Part shown: positions 1 through 10,535 of the stretch, in pieces | Layout: each line of letters opens with the position of its first letter | How positions within the stretch are numbered: the stretch's first letter is position 1 | Source of the DNA: Manihot esculenta | Lineage: Eukaryota; Streptophyta; Magnoliopsida; Malpighiales; Euphorbiaceae | Direction of reading: 5' to 3' | Length of the DNA: 64,000 nt | Assembly (NCBI RefSeq): GCF_001659605.2 | Contig: NC_035174.2 | Span: 22,146,027-22,210,026, forward strand | Translations under genes and position numbers: made by a program | The notes under the pieces: model-generated | What the model was told of the DNA's origin: nothing | Seen by the model: the letters and a program-made list of their open reading frames with translations, nothing else | Databases searched by the model: none

Positions 1-671
1 GTTATGTAAGAGAAAGACCAGTGAGGCCCATTCTACGCCCCTGGCATTTGGAGATGTTGAGGACTAATGGTGACAATACCATCCTTTATGTGATTAGCTG
101 TGATGTGTTGCATTTCATGAAAGCATGAATAAGAAAAAAAGAAAGAAAAAGTTAAATAATATGATAAAATAATAATAATAATAAAATGAATAATAATATA
201 CCTAAAAATGGAGGAATTAAAGCAAATGTTTTTAGTTTCTGCTCATTGGGTTTTATAGCTCACCCCTCTCCCCTAACCCCAGTCTTGCAGGTGCAGTGTA
301 GATAGAGAAGTCAGCAAGAATAAGCGAAGATTATGTAATAGCTTAGCTGTGGACATGGTTTGTTTGTAATGTAAAAAGTCTGTTATGTAATGTAATGAAA
401 GTTTAGAATGTGCTTGACTGGAGTTTGTTTTAATCCCTTGTGTATATGATCCAAAATGTTTTTATGATGTTTATGTTATCTAAGCCTATGATATGTTATG
501 TATGCACAGGTTAGGCTTGGAAAGAAAAGTTTTAATTTTTACGTATGTTGTTGATCATGTATGGGATTAAACAGGTTCACAGGATGTATGTTTGGCTTGC
601 TACGGGTTCTGGCGGCCTTAAGCCGACCTGAATCCTAGCGCCGGTAGCGGTCCAGTTTCCGGGTCGTTACA
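1..671 (+). mobile_element. 5' LTR of Tekay-like gypsy element E1 (3' part only)
   Basis: This is the last 671 bases of a long terminal repeat, cut by the left window edge. It aligns without gaps to 7664-8334, the end of the 3' LTR, with four substitutions seen by eye (about 99.4% identity), so E1 is a recent insertion. It ends in CGGGTCGTTACA, the family's 3' terminus, and a primer-binding site follows three bases later. The full LTR should be about 2316 bases, judging from the 3' copy. This part lies downstream of the LTR TATA box and is therefore R/U5 sequence. Confidence 0.95.
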
Positions 672-674
672 GAG

Positions 675-687
675 TGGTATCAGAGCC
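675..687 (+). other. Primer-binding site of E1
   Basis: TGGTATCAGAGCC starts four bases after the LTR end. It is the usual plant retrotransposon site complementary to the 3' end of initiator methionine tRNA, where minus-strand DNA synthesis is primed. It fixes the LTR boundary and the element's direction. Confidence 0.93.
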
Positions 688-922
688 CTAGGTTCATATG
701 GTCGGACCTAGAGTGTCGGGCTCATAGATGTGATAGAAAAGTCAAGCACAATAGGAAATCATGTCCACTAGGATAGGATGTGGAGTCCTGTCTAGAATGA
801 AAGTATGTATGCCATGAGATATGCTATGGATATGATGTGTCTATGATGTGGGTTCATGTGTTTCCACATGAACCATTTGATGCTAATGTTTATGTGATGT
901 GTGCTGTTTTTCAGGAAACAGA
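688..922 (+). promoter_or_regulatory. E1 untranslated leader with candidate splice acceptor before gag
   Basis: This leader lies between the primer site and the gag start. At 901-914 there is a strong acceptor-like sequence (CTGTTTTTCAG, AG at 913-914), nine bases before the ATG at 923. The sister element E2 keeps the same arrangement on the minus strand (GTTTTCCAG with AG at 10543-10544, ATG at 10535). Together with the conserved donor inside the LTR (6615 in the 3' copy), this suggests a leader intron of about 2 kb that would remove most of U5 and the primer site from the mRNA. The splice use is inferred. Confidence 0.5.
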
Positions 923-3900
923 ATGCGAGGAACTCGTCGATCAGCTAGATTGACTAGAGTACCACCGGAGGATGAGGGCACGAGCGCCCGTCCTCCAGCA
1001 TTGCCAAGGGCAATGTCGAGCAGGTCCAACAGGGACAGAGCAGTGAGGGACCCTAGAAGGTCTTTGGATCTGGGTAGAAGCAGATCAGTAAGGGGTACAG
1101 TTCAGGAAAGAATGTCAGTTGATGGAGAAGAAGAGATGGATGTGGAGCAGAGGAGGGACGGTAGCCTTGGTGTAAGCATGCCAGAAGAGGGCATGGGTGA
1201 GTCTCAGGGAGGCACTCAGGCCTCGGGGTTTGTTCCACCACCCCAGTACCCACCTTTTTCACCATACCCCGGGTATTCGATGGGAGGTACATCGGATTAC
1301 CCCAGTTTTAATCCTTACCCTTCTCACATGCCATACCCACCTTTCTACCCACAGTATCCACAGTACCCTATGTACCCACCTCCATCCTTCCATCCAGGCA
1401 CAGCAAACCCTATCCCAGGGGATGCCGCACCTCCACCACCAGCAGAAACCGCAGTTACAGAAACCCAAAGACCTCAACCTACCTCATCTGGAGGGAGCAA
1501 GGCCAAGATGACCGACTATATGAAGTTGGGTGCTCCCCAGTTTGATACCGGTGATGATCCGTTTGTGTACCTGGAGAAGGTCAAAACAATTACAGATGAG
1601 ATAGGGGCTGATGACAGCAGAGCCATTCAGATGGCTGGTTTCACCCTGAAATGCAAAAAGGCCCGTGAGTGGTTCAAGGGCTACGTGAAACCGAGGGTGG
1701 ACAGTCTTTCATGGGAGGAGTTTGCGAATGAGTTCGCAGGATGGGCTTTCCCTGACAGTTCCAGGGAGCTGAAGATGATTGAGTTTGAACAGCTGAGGCA
1801 GACAGATGGAATGGGTGTCGATGAGTACACCGATAAGTTCTTAGAGTTGTTGCCGTTTGCTGGGCAACATCTGGACACAGATCCGAAGAAGTCAAGGAGG
1901 TATATCATGAGGCTTCATTCCAGGTATTCCTCCTTGATTCAGTCAGCTGATAGAGAAAGTTTCCATGCCATTATAGACATGGCCAGGAGAATGGAGGCTA
2001 GTGCAATCATCGAGGGGACAGTTAAACAGTCAGTGACACAGCCTTCAGGTTCTAAGACCCCAGGTGGGGGAAGGATAGACCCTTCATCCTTGAGTTCAGC
2101 TAGTAAGAAGTGGGGCAGTACCACTAAGAAACCAAAGAAGAGTAAGTTCTGGAGCAAGATCAAGTCAGGTCTGGGATTAGGAAGTGGCTCAAGCTCTGGT
2201 GCTGATAATGCAGTGTGTGCAAGGTGTGGTAAGCTACACAAAGGGGTATGCCGGTTTGGGACGACAGCCTGCTACAGGTGTGGGCAAGAGGGACACATGT
2301 CTTGGGAGTGTCCGAGAGCAGTTCCTACGGCACAGCCCCAGCAGACAACTTCAGGTAGTGTGGCACAGCCAGCAGCTTCAGCCGCAACACAGGCTAGTGG
2401 CAGAGGCCGAGGGAGAGGGTCAGCCTCTTCTTCATCAGTTTACAGAGGGGAAGGTCCGTCAGCTCCAGCACGGATCTTCACAATGACACAGCAGGAGGCA
2501 AACGCATCCAACACCGTGGTGTCAGGTAATATCATCATTGGTTGTTCAGATTCTTATGCCTTAATGGACCCGGGTGCATCCCATTCTTTTGTTTCTCCGA
2601 GAGCGGTCGAGAGGTTGGGTTTGATGGTCTCTAGGTTAGAGTGTCCCCTATGGGTCAGTGGACCCAAGTGTGACCCGTCAGTGGCAGAGTCAGTCTGCCA
2701 GTACAGTCCAGTTTTCATAGAGGGAAGATGCCTATCCGCCGACCTAGTGGTTCTAGACTTGACAGATTTTGACGTCATTCTAGGGATGGATTGGCTATCT
2801 ACCCATGGTGCTACCTTGGATTGCAGAGACAAGGTAGTTAAGTTCAGATGTCAGGATGGGTCAGAGGTTGTCTTTAGAGGAGACAGGGGGAGTACACCTA
2901 GAGGTTTGATATCAGCCCTACAGGCTCGTAGGCTGCTCAGGAGGGGTTGTCAGGGTTATCTAGCTCATGTGAGAGAGCTAGACAGAGATGTCAGAGAGCC
3001 CGCCTCGGTGCCTGTGGTTAGAGAGTTCTTAGATGTTTTCCCAGACGAGCTGCCAGGTTTACCGCCTCCTAGGGAGATAGAGTTCGAAATAGAATTGATG
3101 TCAGAAACCAGACCGATCTCTATCCCTCCCTACAGGATGGCGCCAGCAGAGCTGAAAGAGCTTAAAGAACAGTTGCAAGAGCTGGTAGACAAGGGTTTCA
3201 TCCGACCGAGTACCTCACCTTGGGGTGCTCCAGTGTTGTTCGTGAAAAAGAAGGATGGATCCCTCAGACTTTGTGTCGACTACAGACAGTTGAACAAGGT
3301 CACTACCAAGAACAAGTACCCGTTGCCTAGGATCGATGATCTATTCGACCAGCTAGCAGGAGCAGGTTGTTTCTCCAAAATAGATCTGAGATCTGGGTAT
3401 CATCAGCTGAGGATCAGAGATGAAGATGTCCCAAAGACAGCTTTCAGGACCAGATATGGGCACTATGAGTTCCTAGTGATGCCGTTCGGGTTAACAAACG
3501 CCCCTGCAGCATTCATGGATCTCATGAACAGAGTATTTAGCCAATACCTGGATCACTTCGTTATTGTCTTCATAGATGATATCTTAGTGTATTCCAGGAA
3601 TGCAGAAGAGCATGCTCATCATCTGCGGTTGGTCTTGCAGACTTTGAGGGAACATGGCTTGTATGCCAAGTTCTCTAAATGTGAATTCTGGCTGAGGAGC
3701 ATTTCGTTCTTGGGGCATGTAGTGTCAGAGAATGGGATTGAGGTGGACCCCAAGAAGACAGAAACTGTGGCTAACTGGCCTAGACCCACTTCAGTGACAG
3801 AGATTAGAAGTTTCTTGGGTTTGGCAGGTTACTACAGGAGGTTCGTTCAGGACTTCTCAAAGATAGCAGCTCCTCTGACCAGGTTAACCAGGAAGAATCA

Positions 3901-5911
3901 GAAGTTTCTGTGGACCGACCAGTGCGAAGAGAGTTTTGAAGAGCTTAAGAAGAGGTTGACTTCAGCACCAGTTTTAGCTCTGCCATCTAGTGATGAGAAC
4001 TTTACAGTCTTTTGTGATGCGTCCCGTGTGGGACTGGGTTGTGTACTGATGCAGAATGAGAGGGTGATTGCTTATGCTTCGAGGCAGCTAAAGAAGCATG
4101 AGTTGAATTACCCCACACATGACCTTGAGATGGCAGCAGTAATCTTTGCACACAAGATGTGGAGGCACTACCTCTATGGGGTAAAATGTGAGATCTTCAC
4201 AGATCATAAGAGCCTGCAGTACATCCTGAGTCAAAGAGATTTGAATTTGAGACAGAGAAGATGGGTGGAGCTGCTGAGTGACTATGATTGCAGGATTCAG
4301 TACCATCCGGGCAAGGCGAATGTCGTGGCAGACGCCCTAAGCCGGAAGTCACTAGGCAGTTTATCCCACATATCGGCAGAGAGGAGGCCAGTGGTGAAGG
4401 AGTTCTACAAGCTTATTGAGGAAGGTCTACAGATGGAGTTGTCTGGTACAGGTGCCTTGTTGGCTCAGATGAAAGTGACACCCGTGTTCCTTGAGCAAGT
4501 TGCTCAGAAACAGCATGAGGACCCCGAGTTAGTGAAGATTGCCAGGACTGTTCAGTCAGGCAGTGGTAGTGAGTACAGATTTGATAACAAAGGGATCCTC
4601 CGCTATGGGAGTCGATTATGTGTACCATATGACATAGGGCTAAAAGGAGACATTATGAGAGAGGCTCATAATGCAAGATACAGCATTCACCCCGGAGCCA
4701 CCAAGATGTATCAAGATTTGAAGAAAGTTTATTGGTGGCCAGCGATGAAGAAAGAAGTGGCACAGTTCGTGTCAGCCTGCGAAGTGTGTCAGAGGGTGAA
4801 GCTGGAACATCAGAAGCCGGCTGGAATGCTTAACCCGCTACCGATTCCACAATGGAAATGGGAAAATATAGCTATGGACTTCATAGTAGGGTTACCGGCG
4901 ACGTCCAACAGATTAGACTCTATATGGGTGGTTGTGGACAGACTCACCAAATCTGCTCACTTCATACCTGTCAGGAGCAACTACTCTGTGGACAAGTTGG
5001 CGCAGGTGTATGTGGATGAGATCGTTAGGCTGCATGGGGTTCCTGTTTCGATAGTGTCAGATAGAGGGCCCCAGTTCACCTCTAGGTTTTGGCGGAGTCT
5101 GCAGAATGCTATGGGTACTAGGTTGGATTTCAGTACGGCCTTCCACCCCCAGACTGATGGACAGTCAGAAAGGACCATCCAGACTATAGAGGATATGCTC
5201 AGGATGTGTGTGCTGGACTTTGGCGGTTCTTGGAGGCAGCATCTACCTTTGGTGGAGTTTGCCTACAACAACAGCCATCATGCTAGCATCGGGATGGCTC
5301 CATATGAAGCTTTGTACGGAAGGAAGTGCAGATCACCTGTTTGCTGGGAGGAAGTTGGAGAAAAGGCCTTGGCAGGGCCTGAGCTAGTAGAGATCACCAG
5401 CAGGGTGGTACCCATAATCAGAGAGAGAATCAAGACTGCTGCAAGCAGACAGAAGAGCTATGCAGACATCCGCAGAAGGCAGTTAGAGTTTCAGGAGGGG
5501 GACCTGGTATTGCTCAAGGTGTCTCCAATGAAGGGAGTGGTTCGCTTCGGGAAGAAAGGTAAACTAGCCCCACGATACATCGGACCCTTTGAAATCTTGC
5601 AAAAGATTGGGAATGTGTCGTACAAGCTGGATTTACCTGCTTCAATGGCAAGAATCCATCCGGTTTTCCATGTTTCGATGTTGAGGAAGTTTGTGTCAGA
5701 TCCGAACAAGGTTCTTAGTGAGCCTGATGTGGAGGTCCAAGAGGATCTCACCTATGTTGAACAGCCAGTACGGATCATAGACACCCAGATCAGAAAGTTA
5801 AGAAACAAGGAAATCCCGATGGTGAAAGTCCTGTGGAACCACCACAACTTGGAAGAATGCACTTGGGAGACACGGGAGTCCATGCTCCAGCAATATCCTC
5901 ATCTCTTTTAA
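899..5911 (+). CDS. gag-pol: Intact gag-pol polyprotein of Tekay/Del-like chromovirus E1
   Basis: This single open frame of 1670 codons encodes the capsid and replication enzymes of a Ty3/gypsy retrotransposon. In order: a proline/tyrosine-rich N-terminus; a retrotransposon gag domain (about residues 205-370); a zinc knuckle C458-C461-H466-C471, preceded by a second Cys/His cluster; an aspartic protease with D557-P-G-A-S-H; a reverse transcriptase with F891-I-D-D894; RNase H with D1040; an integrase with zinc finger C1294/C1297 and catalytic D1327, D1388, E1424 (35-residue spacing); and a chromodomain-like C-terminus (about 1615-1670) ending in [16 protein letters not shown]. Domain order and the C-terminal chromodomain place it among chromoviruses; long LTRs and the zinc knuckle favour Tekay/Del. 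The upstream ATG at 899 lies within the probable splice acceptor. The ATG at 923 (MRGTRRSAR) is conserved in E2 and is the likelier start. No stop or frameshift is seen, so the element may be competent. Confidence 0.95.
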   Translation: MCCFSGNRMRGTRRSARLTRVPPEDEGTSARPPALPRAMSSRSNRDRAVRDPRRSLDLGRSRSVRGTVQERMSVDGEEEMDVEQRRDGSLGVSMPEEGMGESQGGTQASGFVPPPQYPPFSPYPGYSMGGTSDYPSFNPYPSHMPYPPFYPQYPQYPMYPPPSFHPGTANPIPGDAAPPPPAETAVTETQRPQPTSSGGSKAKMTDYMKLGAPQFDTGDDPFVYLEKVKTITDEIGADDSRAIQMAGFTLKCKKAREWFKGYVKPRVDSLSWEEFANEFAGWAFPDSSRELKMIEFEQLRQTDGMGVDEYTDKFLELLPFAGQHLDTDPKKSRRYIMRLHSRYSSLIQSADRESFHAIIDMARRMEASAIIEGTVKQSVTQPSGSKTPGGGRIDPSSLSSASKKWGSTTKKPKKSKFWSKIKSGLGLGSGSSSGADNAVCARCGKLHKGVCRFGTTACYRCGQEGHMSWECPRAVPTAQPQQTTSGSVAQPAASAATQASGRGRGRGSASSSSVYRGEGPSAPARIFTMTQQEANASNTVVSGNIIIGCSDSYALMDPGASHSFVSPRAVERLGLMVSRLECPLWVSGPKCDPSVAESVCQYSPVFIEGRCLSADLVVLDLTDFDVILGMDWLSTHGATLDCRDKVVKFRCQDGSEVVFRGDRGSTPRGLISALQARRLLRRGCQGYLAHVRELDRDVREPASVPVVREFLDVFPDELPGLPPPREIEFEIELMSETRPISIPPYRMAPAELKELKEQLQELVDKGFIRPSTSPWGAPVLFVKKKDGSLRLCVDYRQLNKVTTKNKYPLPRIDDLFDQLAGAGCFSKIDLRSGYHQLRIRDEDVPKTAFRTRYGHYEFLVMPFGLTNAPAAFMDLMNRVFSQYLDHFVIVFIDDILVYSRNAEEHAHHLRLVLQTLREHGLYAKFSKCEFWLRSISFLGHVVSENGIEVDPKKTETVANWPRPTSVTEIRSFLGLAGYYRRFVQDFSKIAAPLTRLTRKNQKFLWTDQCEESFEELKKRLTSAPVLALPSSDENFTVFCDASRVGLGCVLMQNERVIAYASRQLKKHELNYPTHDLEMAAVIFAHKMWRHYLYGVKCEIFTDHKSLQYILSQRDLNLRQRRWVELLSDYDCRIQYHPGKANVVADALSRKSLGSLSHISAERRPVVKEFYKLIEEGLQMELSGTGALLAQMKVTPVFLEQVAQKQHEDPELVKIARTVQSGSGSEYRFDNKGILRYGSRLCVPYDIGLKGDIMREAHNARYSIHPGATKMYQDLKKVYWWPAMKKEVAQFVSACEVCQRVKLEHQKPAGMLNPLPIPQWKWENIAMDFIVGLPATSNRLDSIWVVVDRLTKSAHFIPVRSNYSVDKLAQVYVDEIVRLHGVPVSIVSDRGPQFTSRFWRSLQNAMGTRLDFSTAFHPQTDGQSERTIQTIEDMLRMCVLDFGGSWRQHLPLVEFAYNNSHHASIGMAPYEALYGRKCRSPVCWEEVGEKALAGPELVEITSRVVPIIRERIKTAASRQKSYADIRRRQLEFQEGDLVLLKVSPMKGVVRFGKKGKLAPRYIGPFEILQKIGNVSYKLDLPASMARIHPVFHVSMLRKFVSDPNKVLSEPDVEVQEDLTYVEQPVRIIDTQIRKLRNKEIPMVKVLWNHHNLEECTWETRESMLQQYPHLF

Positions 5912-5981
5912 GGTCAGTGTGAAGTGTGTTGATGTGCTATATATGTATGTTATATGTTTGCCATGTTATGTGTTGTTTGGT

Positions 5982-6003
5982 GAACATTCGGGGACGAATG
6001 TTC
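5982..6003 (+). other. Conserved hairpin upstream of the polypurine tract
   Basis: GAACATTCG (5982-5990) and CGAATGTTC (5995-6003) form a perfect nine-base-pair stem with the four-base loop GGGA, which fits the GNRA tetraloop pattern. It lies immediately before the polypurine tract. The same hairpin occurs in the E3, E4 and E5 copies on the minus strand (near 30698-30721, 33435-33458 and 60851-60874). It is perfect in E4 and carries one mismatch in E3 and E5. Function unknown; priming, packaging or 3'-end roles are possible. Confidence 0.7.
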
Positions 6004-6018
6004 TTAAGGGGGGGAGAA
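6004..6018 (+). other. Polypurine tract of E1
   Basis: A purine-rich run (AAGGGGGGGGAGAA within TTAAGGGGGGGGAGAA) abuts the 3' LTR start TGTAATACCCGG. This is the expected position and composition of the plus-strand primer of an LTR retrotransposon. Confidence 0.9.
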
Positions 6019-6196
6019 TGTAATACCCGGCTAGACTCCGGTATCGGAATTCCTACCGTCCGGTGGAATCTCGGATGTCGGAAGCCTCTAGTAGGGTAGA
6101 AACATGTTTTCATAAAATGTTTTAAAGCATTTCATGGTTTTAAGTATGAAAATTAAATGAGTTTTTGCATGAAAAGTCTTTGGAGGAAAACCCAGG

Positions 6197-6383
6197 TTCG
6201 GCCGCCGAAAGTCAAGTTCGGCCGCCGAACATGCATGCGTTTTGGAGGCACGTTAGGCCCCCGAAAGCATGAGTGAGGGAAGTTCAGGTTCGGCCGCCGA
6301 AAGCCAAGTTCGGCCGCCGAACATGGCATGTATGCGGAGGCAAGTTCGGCCCCCGAACGTGGTCTGGCCAGGCACTATAAAAG
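6197..6383 (+). promoter_or_regulatory. LTR promoter: GCC-box-like 13-mer array plus TATA box
   Basis: TTCGGCCGCCGAA occurs perfectly at 6197-6209, 6217-6229, 6289-6301 and 6309-6321, with a variant at 6345-6357. TATAAAAG follows at 6376-6383. Each 13-mer is a perfect six-base inverted repeat around one central base and contains GCCGCC, the core bound by plant ERF/AP2 factors. The perfect copies form two pairs, each with exactly 20 bases start to start. Related arrays lie before the TATA box in the solo LTR (TATAAAAG 11156-11163), the E2 LTR (minus strand, 14875-14882) and the E4 LTR (minus, 33147-33154). The promoter role is inferred from position. Confidence 0.6.
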
Positions 6384-6608
6384 GGGCACTTAGCCGAAAT
6401 GGGCGAGCTTTCTCCCATTTTCGGCCACAGCTAGCTTCCGACCTCCCTCTTCCCAATCTAGTGTTCTTCCTTCAAATCCCCACCATTTTTCTTGAGTTTT
6501 AAGCTTGCATTGAAGGTTGTGAACTTTTGAAACAAGTTTTGGAGCTTTGGGAACCCAGGAGCTCATTTTCGTGGATCTCCAAGTTTAGGTCGTCTCCCTC
6601 TCGATCTT

Positions 6609-6622
6609 CAAGAGGTAAGAGC
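6609..6622 (+). promoter_or_regulatory. Conserved splice donor inside the LTR
   Basis: TTCAAGAG/GTAAGA has its GT at 6615-6616, about 235 bases downstream of the TATA box. The same donor is conserved in the solo LTR (GTAAGT at 11398), and on the minus strand in the E2 LTR (GT at 14641-14640), the E4 LTR (about 32910) and the E5 LTR (60285-60284). Survival in five diverged LTR copies argues for function. The 5' LTR equivalent in E1 lies outside the window. Confidence 0.55.
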
Positions 6623-6904
6623 CGATCTTAAGCTCCTTATGTGTTTTAAGTAAGTTTTAAGTTGTTTTATGGGGTAGAATGGCATGTATAGGGTTGTATG
6701 AGTTTTTAAGCAAATGTTAGGTTTTATGTGATTTGTGAACAATGTGGTTTGCTTGTGTGTTGTAGTTGGGGTTTAAGTTAGTTTGAGGCCCCTAGGAGCT
6801 TGTATGCTTGTGTATGAGTGTTGTAGAAGAGTTTTATGCATGATTAGGAAGTTTGGGAAACTTGGAGGCAAGAGGAGCCAAGTTTCTGCCCTTGGCAGAA
6901 ACCA

Positions 6905-7150
6905 GGTTCGGCAGCCGAAGGGAGTTTCGGCCGCCGAACATGGCTTGTGAGGCAGCTTTAGGCTGCCGAAGCTTGCCCCTGAAAGTGGGAGTTTCGGCTC
7001 TGTCCGAGACTTTCGGCCGCCAAAGGTGCCGTCGAACATGCATGAGTTTCGTCTCTGTCTGGGAGTTTCGGCCGCCGAAGGTGCCGCCGAACCTGCCTGA
7101 CTTTCGGCTCTGGAGGGACTTCCGGCCGCCGAAGGTGCCGCCGAAAGTGC
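6905..7150 (+). repeat. Second, downstream array of the GC-rich 13-mer
   Basis: About a dozen perfect or degenerate copies of the TTCGGCCGCCGAA motif are interspersed with TTTCGGCTCTG-type spacers, inside the part of the LTR downstream of the TATA box. The corresponding array is present in the solo LTR (11690-11935), E2 (14145-14360 minus), E3 (30430-30535 minus) and E5 (59685-60005 minus). It lies inside the proposed leader intron, so it could act as an intronic enhancer or simply be a CpG-rich methylation target. Confidence 0.65.
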
Positions 7151-7573
7151 CCTTCCCAGCCTTTTCTTGCATGTTTCCTAGGGATGTTTTGAGGTGTTTT
7201 TAGGAGGTTTTTGGGGGTATGTTTAGAGTTATGTTCTTGTTGTTTGGTGCCTCATTTGAGTCCACCTGTGTAGGTTCGGACCCGAGGAACCGAGACCCCC
7301 GGTTGTGAGATAGTTGTTCAGAGTCCGTTGTTAAAGCTTCAGTCACCAGGTGAGTGGGATAACTCCCTAAGTTTCTAAGTAAAATAATTGAATAATTGAA
7401 CAAATGAAGGAATCTGAAAGCATACTCATGCATCATTAATGCCATGAAATATTCCAGGATGTTTGCATTAGAAATTCACGAATATGTTGCATTGCATAAT
7501 TTGATGTTGATGTGGATGGTTGTTGGGTGATCCATAGTCCTCTGATGTTATATTATGATGAGATGTTATGGAA

Positions 7574-7709
7574 GACCAGCGAGGCCCATTCTACGCCCCT
7601 GGCACTATGTAAGAGAAAGACCAGCGAGGCCCATTCTACGCCCCTGGCACTTTAGAATGTTATGTTATGTAAGAGAAAGACCAGTGAGGCCCATTCTACG
7701 CCCCTAGCA
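7574..7709 (+). repeat. 31-bp core triplicated near the LTR 3' end
   Basis: Three copies of a core beginning GACCAGCGAGGCCC and containing ATTCTACGCCCCTGG lie at 7574-7604, 7619-7649 and 7679-7709. Other family members carry the same core in different numbers: three in E2 (13686-13800) and in 16373-16490, two in E3 (29959-30040), and diverged copies in E5 (59107-59300). This is a minisatellite whose copy number changes between LTRs of the same family. Confidence 0.75.
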
Positions 7710-8334
7710 TTTGGAGATGTTGAGGACTAATGGTGACAATACCATCCTTTATGTGATTAGCTGTGATGTGTTGCATTTCATGAAAGCATGAATAAGAAAA
7801 AAAGAAAGAAAAAGTTAAATAATATGATAAAATAATAATAATAATAAAATGAATAATAATATACCTAAAAATGGAGGAATTAAAGCAAATGTTTTTAGTT
7901 TCTGCTCATTGGGCTTTATAGCTCACCCCTCTCCCCTAACCCCAGTCTTGCAGGTGCAGTGTAGATAGAGAAGTCAGCAAGAATAAGCGAAGATTATGTA
8001 ATAGCTTAGCTGTGGACATGGTTTGTTTGTAATGTAAAAAGTCTGTTATGTAATGTAATGAAAGTTTAGAATGTGCTTGACTGGAGTTTGTTTTAATCCC
8101 TTGTGTATATGATCCAAAATGTTTTTATGATGTTTATGTTATCTAAGCCTATGATATGTTATGTATGCACAGGTTAGGCTTGGAAAGAAAAGTTTTAATT
8201 TTTATGTATGTTGTTGATCATGTATGGGATTAAACAGGTTCACAGGATGTATGTTTGGCTTGCTACGGGTTCTGGCGGCCTTAAGCCGACCTGAATCCTA
8301 GCGCCGGTAGCGGTCCGGTTTCCGGGTCGTTACA

Positions 8335-10535
8335 CAACTGCTATTTCAGCTCTTTTAATTCTGCTGGCGCCATCCTGTAGGGAGGGATAGAGATAGGTCT
8401 GGTACCAGGCAGCAATTCTATTTCAAACTCTATCTCCCTATCAGGTGGTAGTCCTGGAAGCTCGTCTGGGAAGACGTCTGGAAATTCTCAGACTACTGGT
8501 ACTGAGGCTGGTTCCCTAACCTGACTATCTAGCTCTCTCACATGAGCTAGAAACCCCTGCTCCTGAGCAACCTACGAGCCGGAAGGGCTGAGATCAAACC
8601 TCTAGGTATACCCCTCTTGTCTCCCCTGAAGACACACTCTGACCCATCCTGATCTCTGAGACTGACTACCTTGTCTCTACAGTCCAAGGTAGCTCCATGT
8701 GTAGATAGCCAATCCATCCCTAGAATGACATCAAAATCCGTCAAATCTAGAACCACTAGGTCAGCTGGAAGGCATCTACTCTCTATGAACACTGGACTAA
8801 AATGACAGACTAACTCTGCCACTGATAGGTCACATTTGGGTCCACTGACCCAGAGAGGACACTCTAACCTAGAGACTATCAGACCCAACCTCTCCACGGC
8901 TCTCGAAGCAATAAAAGAGTGAGAAGCACCGGGGTCCATCAAAGCATACACATCAGAACACCCAATAATGAGATTACCTGACACCACTGTGTTCGATGTG
9001 TTTGCCTCCTCCTGAGTCACAGTGAAGATCCGTGCTGGAGCTACAGGACCTCCACCTCAGGAACCTGCTGCTGAAGAAGAGGCTGACCCTCTCCCTCTAC
9101 CTCTGCCACTACTCCGAGGCATGGCTGAAGCTACTGGCTGAGCCACACTGCCAGAAGTCATCTACTGGGATGGTGCCATGAAGCTCGCCTTAGGACATTC
9201 CCGTGCAAAATGCCCCTCCTGCCCACAGTTAAAGCAGGCTGTAGATCCCAACCGAAAAACTCCCCTGTGTGACCTCCCACATCTCATACATACTGGACTG
9301 TCTGTGCCAGAGCTTGAGCCACTACCCATTCCTAGACCAGACTTGATCTTGCTCCAGAACTTGTTCTTTTTCACTTTTGCCTTTCCCCATTTCTTGCTGC
9401 CTGCAGCTGCTGCACTGGGGGTCTTAGAACCCGAAGGCTGTGCCACTTGCTGCTTTACTATCCCCTGAATGATAGCACTTGCCTCCATCTTCCTGGTTGC
9501 ATCCACTATAGAGTGGAAACTCTCTTTCTCTGCTGGAAGAATCAAGGAGGAATACCTGGGATGAAGTCTCATAGTATATCTCCTTGCCTTCTTCTGGTCA
9601 GTGTCATAAGCCTGACCCACATACTGTAGCAGTTCCAGGAACTTGTCTGTGTATTCATCTACACTCATCTCTTCAGTCTGCCTCAACTGCTCAAATTCTA
9701 TCACTTTCATCTCCCTGGAACTGTCAGGAAAAGCCCACCCAGCAAATTCATTGGCGAACTCTTCCCATGACATGCTGTCCAACCTGGGGTCCACATAATT
9801 CTTGAACCACTCTCGAGCCTTCTTGCATTTCAGTGTGAACCCTGCCATCTCAATGGCTCTACTATCATCAGCTCCTAACTCATCGGTTATCATCTTAACC
9901 GTTCTGAGGTACTCAAATGGAACATCTCCCGTGTTGAATTTGGGAGCATCCAACTTCAAGTACTCTATCATTTTCACTTTATTTCCCCCAGATGAGCTAG
10001 GTTGAGGTGCTTGGACAACAGGTGCTACTGGTTCTGGGGGTGGAAGAGGTATTGTATCACTTGGATCAGGGTATGCTGTACTTGGATGGAAAGGTGAGTG
10101 TGGATACATGGGATATGGTGGGTAAAAAGGAGGATAAGGCATGTAAGTAGGATATGGGGCAAAGCTAGAGTAATCCGATGTACCCCCCATCGGATACTCC
10201 GGGCCCTGTGGAAAGGGTGGATAGTGGGGTGGATAACTAAACCCCGAGGCCTGAGCGCCTCCTTGAGATTCTCCCATACCCTCTTCAGACCTACCCATAC
10301 CCATACTTTCCTCTCTTTGCTGCTCCACATCCATAGCCTCCCTCACTTCATCTGACCTCCCTCCTCTCTCTGTTCCTCTTCTACTCTCATCAAAAGACCT
10401 TCTAGGGTCCCTTGACGTACCCTCCCTGCTTGATCTCTGAGACCTTGCCCGTGGCAACGCAGGAGGATGAGCATCTGAACCCTCACTCACTAGTGGGACT
10501 CCAGTCAATCATGCAGATCGACGAGTTCCTCGCAT
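8335..10535 (-). pseudogene. Decayed gag-protease-pol start of Tekay-like element E2
   Basis: This is the 5' half of a gag-pol gene related to E1, on the opposite strand, cut at 8335 by the E1 insertion just after the conserved [12 protein letters not shown] start of reverse transcriptase. The ATG at 10535 begins the same MRGTRRSA sequence as E1, but a TGA follows at the ninth codon. Gag reopens to 9162 with a zinc knuckle (CFNCGQEGHFAREC); the upstream Cys/His cluster has lost a cysteine. A TAG near 9160 precedes the protease segment (8547-9020), which retains D-P-G-A-S-H. Further stops and a frameshift follow. The remaining pol must lie left of the window, beyond E1. Not functional. Confidence 0.92.

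Larger units (their letters stand above)
6019..8334 (+). mobile_element. 3' LTR of E1 (complete, 2316 bp)
   Basis: This complete LTR runs from TGTAATACCCGG to GGGTCGTTACA. It follows a polypurine tract and matches the partial 5' LTR over its last 671 bases. A TATA box (TATAAAAG, 6376-6383) lies only about 360 bases in, so U3 is short and the transcribed R/U5 part is about 1.9 kb. The LTR carries two arrays of a GC-rich 13-mer, a conserved splice donor at 6615 and a triplicated 31-bp core near its 3' end. It ends within a CAACTG stretch of the sister element E2, the expected insertion site. The matching target duplication would lie left of the window. Confidence 0.96.

Noticed and set aside
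899..922. ATG at 899 as the true gag-pol start
   Set aside because: It lies across the probable splice acceptor, and the eight residues before M at 923 are not shared with E2.
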